Assembly: GCF_009858175.1 (NCBI RefSeq)
Contig: NZ_CP047393.1
Location: 1,984,001-2,048,000, forward strand
Length of the DNA: 64,000 nt
From: Pontibacillus sp. HMF3514
Lineage (GTDB): Bacteria > Bacillota > Bacilli > Bacillales > BH030062
Direction: 5' to 3'
Shown piece after piece: positions 61,687-64,000 of the stretch. How positions within the stretch are numbered: position 1 is the stretch's first letter; each line of letters begins with the position of its first letter. The notes beneath the pieces were generated by a model. It was not told where the DNA came from, did not search any database, and was given only the letters and a program-made list of their open reading frames with translations. The translations under genes and the position numbers were made by a program.

Positions 61687-62292
61687 TCATTTCAAATGTG
61701 CATTATACCACTCTGTAGCTTTGTGAACCTCTTGCTCTGTCAATTGGTGCCCTTTATTTTCCCAGAACAATGTTACAGTAGAGCCAGCCTCAACGAGTAA
61801 TTTATTTAATTCTTTCGTTTCCTCCGGAGCACAGATGGGATCATTGGTTCCTGCACCAATGAACACCGGTGTTCTACTCATGTCTGGTAGTGATAACCCT
61901 CTGATCGGTACCATTGGATGAAATAGAATTGCACCTTTTAGAACATTTTCATAATGGAACAATAAGCTACCAGCAATATTAGCTCCATTCGAATACCCTA
62001 CTGCTAGAAGGTCAGAACGATTGAAACCATATTGTTCTGAAGCTTGTTCAAGAAACTCAAAAAGCTCTTTTGTACGAAATTTTAAATCTTCTTCATCAAA
62101 TACTCCTTCACGAAGTCTTTTGAAGAAGCGAGGCATTCCATTTTCACTAACATTTCCTCGCACACTTAAAATGGATGCTTCTGGATCAATCATTTGGGCT
62201 AGTGGAATTAAATCTTGTTCTGTTCCCCCAGTACCATGTAATAGTAAAAGAACAGGACTATTTTTTGATCCTTGCTTAAAAATGTGTTCCAT
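61687..62292 (-). CDS. mhqD: Alpha/beta hydrolase, MhqD-like
   Basis: A 201-residue serine carboxylesterase-type hydrolase. The oxyanion motif is LLLHGTGGTE, the nucleophile elbow GYSNGA (Ser at about residue 101), the Asp in AGTNDPICAPEE and the His in NKGHQLTEQE. B. subtilis MhqD is the close type, part of the MhqR regulon that detoxifies quinones. The ATG overlaps the stop of the upstream glyoxalase-like gene by one base, so translation is coupled. Confidence 0.83.
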   Translation of the reverse strand: MEHIFKQGSKNSPVLLLLHGTGGTEQDLIPLAQMIDPEASILSVRGNVSENGMPRFFKRLREGVFDEEDLKFRTKELFEFLEQASEQYGFNRSDLLAVGYSNGANIAGSLLFHYENVLKGAILFHPMVPIRGLSLPDMSRTPVFIGAGTNDPICAPEETKELNKLLVEAGSTVTLFWENKGHQLTEQEVHKATEWYNAHLK

Positions 62293-63215
62293 TATACATC
62301 ACCTCTGTTTAGTTCTGGTAATAGATTTGAAATTTGTTCCCGTTTTGACTCAAGCCAAGAAGGAAGTTTTAAATCGTTTCCTAATTCATGAATTTCTTCA
62401 TCAATCGTAAATCCAGGTTCGTCCGTAGCAATTTCAAATAAGATTCCACCGTATTCTGGGAAGTAAACCGATTTAAAATATTGACGGTCCATTACTGGTG
62501 TGACACGAATTCCTAGTTCATTTGTTAATTTTGTCTGCCAAAGTTCTTGATCAGATTCTTTTTCTGTACGATAAGCTATATGATGTACAGTTCCTGCACC
62601 ACCACGGCCTTGAGGTAATACCTCTTTTTCAATCCATAGATACTCAGCTACGTCACCATTAGCTTTGTAATAGTCGAATAAATCATCTTCAGATTGTTTT
62701 TGATAACCTATACTCTCTACTACTGCACCCGTTTTATCCGGTTTCTCTGAATTTAATATAGCCCCATAAAATCCTTGAATTGCGAATTTCAGATCTATTG
62801 GTGATTGCTTCCAAAGTTGAGTGATGCTTTCATTTGACTCCACAAGCCCTAATGGAAGTCCCTCTGAATCTGCAAACCATATTCCGTATTTATTTTCTTC
62901 ATATTCAATTCCGTATTCTCTAAATCGATTTATCCAAAAGACTTTTGAGCCTTTTGGAATACTAAATAAAATTCGACTAACTTGTCCGCTTCCAATAGTA
63001 CCTGGAGCAGCTTGGGGTGCGGGGAAGAACGTTAAAATTGTACCAGGATTCCCTACTTCATCACCATAATATAAGTGATAAATACCAGGCTCATCAAAGT
63101 TTACTGTTTTCTTTACTAGTTTTAACCCTAGTTGTTGTTCATAAAAATCAAGGTTTTCTTGAGGATCTCTGACAATCGCTGTTATATGATGAATACCTCT
63201 TGTAGTTATATTCAT
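62292..63215 (-). CDS. mhqE: Ring-cleaving dioxygenase (VOC), MhqE/MhqO-like
   Basis: A 307-residue tandem VOC protein (GIHHITAIVRDPQENLDFYEQQLGLKLVKKTVNFDEPGIYHLYYGD at the start, HHIAYRTEKESDQE in the second half, and YFPEYGGILFEIATDEPGF). Metal ligands are His in GIHH and HHIA and the Glu in LFEIA. It resembles the MhqA/E/O dioxygenases that open hydroquinones. It is the first gene of an mhqED-like pair; B. subtilis has these under MhqR. Confidence 0.83.
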   Translation of the reverse strand: MNITTRGIHHITAIVRDPQENLDFYEQQLGLKLVKKTVNFDEPGIYHLYYGDEVGNPGTILTFFPAPQAAPGTIGSGQVSRILFSIPKGSKVFWINRFREYGIEYEENKYGIWFADSEGLPLGLVESNESITQLWKQSPIDLKFAIQGFYGAILNSEKPDKTGAVVESIGYQKQSEDDLFDYYKANGDVAEYLWIEKEVLPQGRGGAGTVHHIAYRTEKESDQELWQTKLTNELGIRVTPVMDRQYFKSVYFPEYGGILFEIATDEPGFTIDEEIHELGNDLKLPSWLESKREQISNLLPELNRGDV

Positions 63216-63277
63216 GCTATGAGCCCCCTTTTGTTTACATAATATAATTATGGTTAATGGTGGTTAATCATCTCATT

Positions 63278-63308
63278 TTCAAGATTATTTTATCTTGAAT
63301 TCGAAACA
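63278..63308. promoter_or_regulatory. Candidate MhqR-type operator upstream of mhqED
   Basis: A perfect inverted repeat (TTCAAGAT 63278-63285, ATCTTGAA 63292-63299) overlaps TATCTTGAATTCGAAACA (63291-63308), which matches 15 of 18 bases of the MhqR box I recall from B. subtilis. It lies about 76 bases upstream of mhqE. Confidence 0.4.
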
Positions 63309-63383
63309 TCGTCAAACTAAACAGTTTTACTCCTTTTTCTATTGAACATCAACAACCTTTTGGAAAAAACCACTGCAGAAACA

Positions 63384-63436
63384 GAGGTACATTGATAAAA
63401 GATGAGCAAACGAATCAGCTTTATCAATGTACCCTT
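63384..63436. terminator. Long hairpin after the TerC gene
   Basis: GGTACATTGATAAA at 63386-63399 pairs perfectly with its complement at 63420-63433 across a 20-base loop. It is 21 bases after the TerC stop. T-tracts are weak, so it may be a processing or stability hairpin instead. Confidence 0.5.
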
Positions 63437-63456
63437 TTCCTATCACACACTTTCTT

Positions 63457-64000
63457 CTAGTCCCTTTCCTTCTGCTCATTATATAGATTGGATTCTTCTT
63501 GTTTTTCTCTTGGAGAAGCAAACCAACCTATGAGTGCTGTAGCAAGTAATACTGTCCAGAAAATCACTTTCCATGTAATCGATTCGGGAAAATGTTTCGG
63601 AATGATTTGTACATCTTTATGTGCAAGTACATGAACCAGTAGCTTTACACCAACCCAACCTACGATAATGTAGGCTGCACTTTGTAGCCCTTTCTTTTCT
63701 TGAAGAATCTTAACAAAGTAAGAAGCAGCTACTCGAATAAGTATAACACCTGCAAGTCCGCCAGCTAGAATGACTCCGAATTTTGCGCCATCTAAATCTC
63801 CTACTTTAGGAAGCGATGTTTCTGGAAGACTTGAGGCCAGAGCTACCGCTGCTAAGATAGAATCAATCGCAAATACAATATCTGTTATTTCTACTTTTAA
63901 TACTGTTTTCCAGAATCCTTTAGAAGATACTTGTTCAGATCCTTCCTCTTTATCTTTTTCTTCATCTTCACTTGGATCTTTATTCAATACATGTTTTTTC
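63457..64000 (-). CDS. TerC family membrane protein, C-terminal part (5' end outside window)
   Basis: The minus-strand frame is open to the window edge (KKHVLN precedes the TTG at 63987), so the N-terminal part lies outside. The visible ~180 residues include the TerC-type helix VEITDIVFAIDSILAAVALA with its acidic residues, and three more helices. TerC proteins are linked to tellurite resistance and to manganese export or metalation of exported enzymes; B. subtilis YceF/YkoY are the likely relatives. Confidence 0.85.
   Translation of the reverse strand, partial: KKHVLNKDPSEDEEKDKEEGSEQVSSKGFWKTVLKVEITDIVFAIDSILAAVALASSLPETSLPKVGDLDGAKFGVILAGGLAGVILIRVAASYFVKILQEKKGLQSAAYIIVGWVGVKLLVHVLAHKDVQIIPKHFPESITWKVIFWTVLLATALIGWFASPREKQEESNLYNEQKERD

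Noticed and set aside
63339-63521. 60-codon minus-strand ORF after the TerC gene
   Set aside because: It overlaps the TerC 3' end and a hairpin, and has no ribosome binding site or recognisable sequence.

Overview
The window reads as chromosomal DNA of a low-GC, Gram-positive, endospore-forming Bacillaceae. Most genes begin with a strong AGGAGG-type ribosome binding site, many have recognisable Bacillus subtilis counterparts (YfkAB, YfkM, YkpA, YrkE/I/J, DynA, YfhD, MhqD/E), and there is a GerA-type spore germination operon. An S-layer-homology protein, panF and an alanine/glycine-cation symporter would suit a salt-tolerant genus such as Pontibacillus or Halobacillus, but the genus is a guess. 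I saw no tRNA, rRNA or CRISPR array.

Layout. 1-3.3 kb: end of an MFS transporter, a YaiI/YqxD protein and a large secreted YcdB/SLH protein. 3.3-11.4 kb: a two-block 4-hydroxyphenylacetate (homoprotocatechuate) catabolic cluster (hpaD, hpaB, hpaE, a DapA-like lyase; a LysR regulator; hpaF and two hpaG paralogues). 11.4-19.7 kb: UV endonuclease, YfkM, YfhD, a LysM-3D wall protein, a yhdT-panF-metallo-hydrolase operon and an MHYT/PAS histidine kinase, followed by an intergenic GC-rich structured segment. 19.7-24.5 kb: ABC-F protein and a sulfur-relay group (TauE, DsrE-like, TusA, FAD oxidoreductase) with four matching CstR/CsoR-like operators. 24.5-38.3 kb: omega-amidase, PepF, DUF4397 protein, SurA_N lipoprotein, double dynamin DynA, deaminase, a multi-DNA-binding-domain protein divergent from a tyrosine recombinase, vWA lipoprotein and LysE exporter.

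38.3-46.3 kb is the accessory, decayed part: unknown small genes, a gene cut by an IS3-family element that lacks a target duplication, two copies of a short dispersed repeat, a degenerate ORF, a MazG-like protein, a complete AgcS symporter, a deletion scar joining the start of an ABC ATPase gene to the end of an ABC permease gene, and a probably frameshifted GGCT-like gene. 46.3-53.6 kb is ordinary core content (SplA-like protein, acylphosphatase, SDR, YfkAB radical SAM, LLM oxidoreductase, LysM-M14 peptidase, phosphatase, amidohydrolase). 53.8-59.8 kb is a germination operon (CBO0543 protein, GerA, GerC, small membrane protein, two GerB) behind a sigma-G-like promoter. 59.8-64 kb holds a DUF6501 protein, manA, a VOC protein, an mhqED-like quinone-detoxification pair with a candidate operator, and the C-terminal part of a TerC protein running off the window.

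Functionally the two most suggestive units are the hpa cluster, which lacks the usual HpaH hydratase and HpaI aldolase but carries a DapA-family lyase that could replace both, and the sulfur-relay group, where the operators overlap a near-perfect sigma-A promoter although no cstR gene is present locally.
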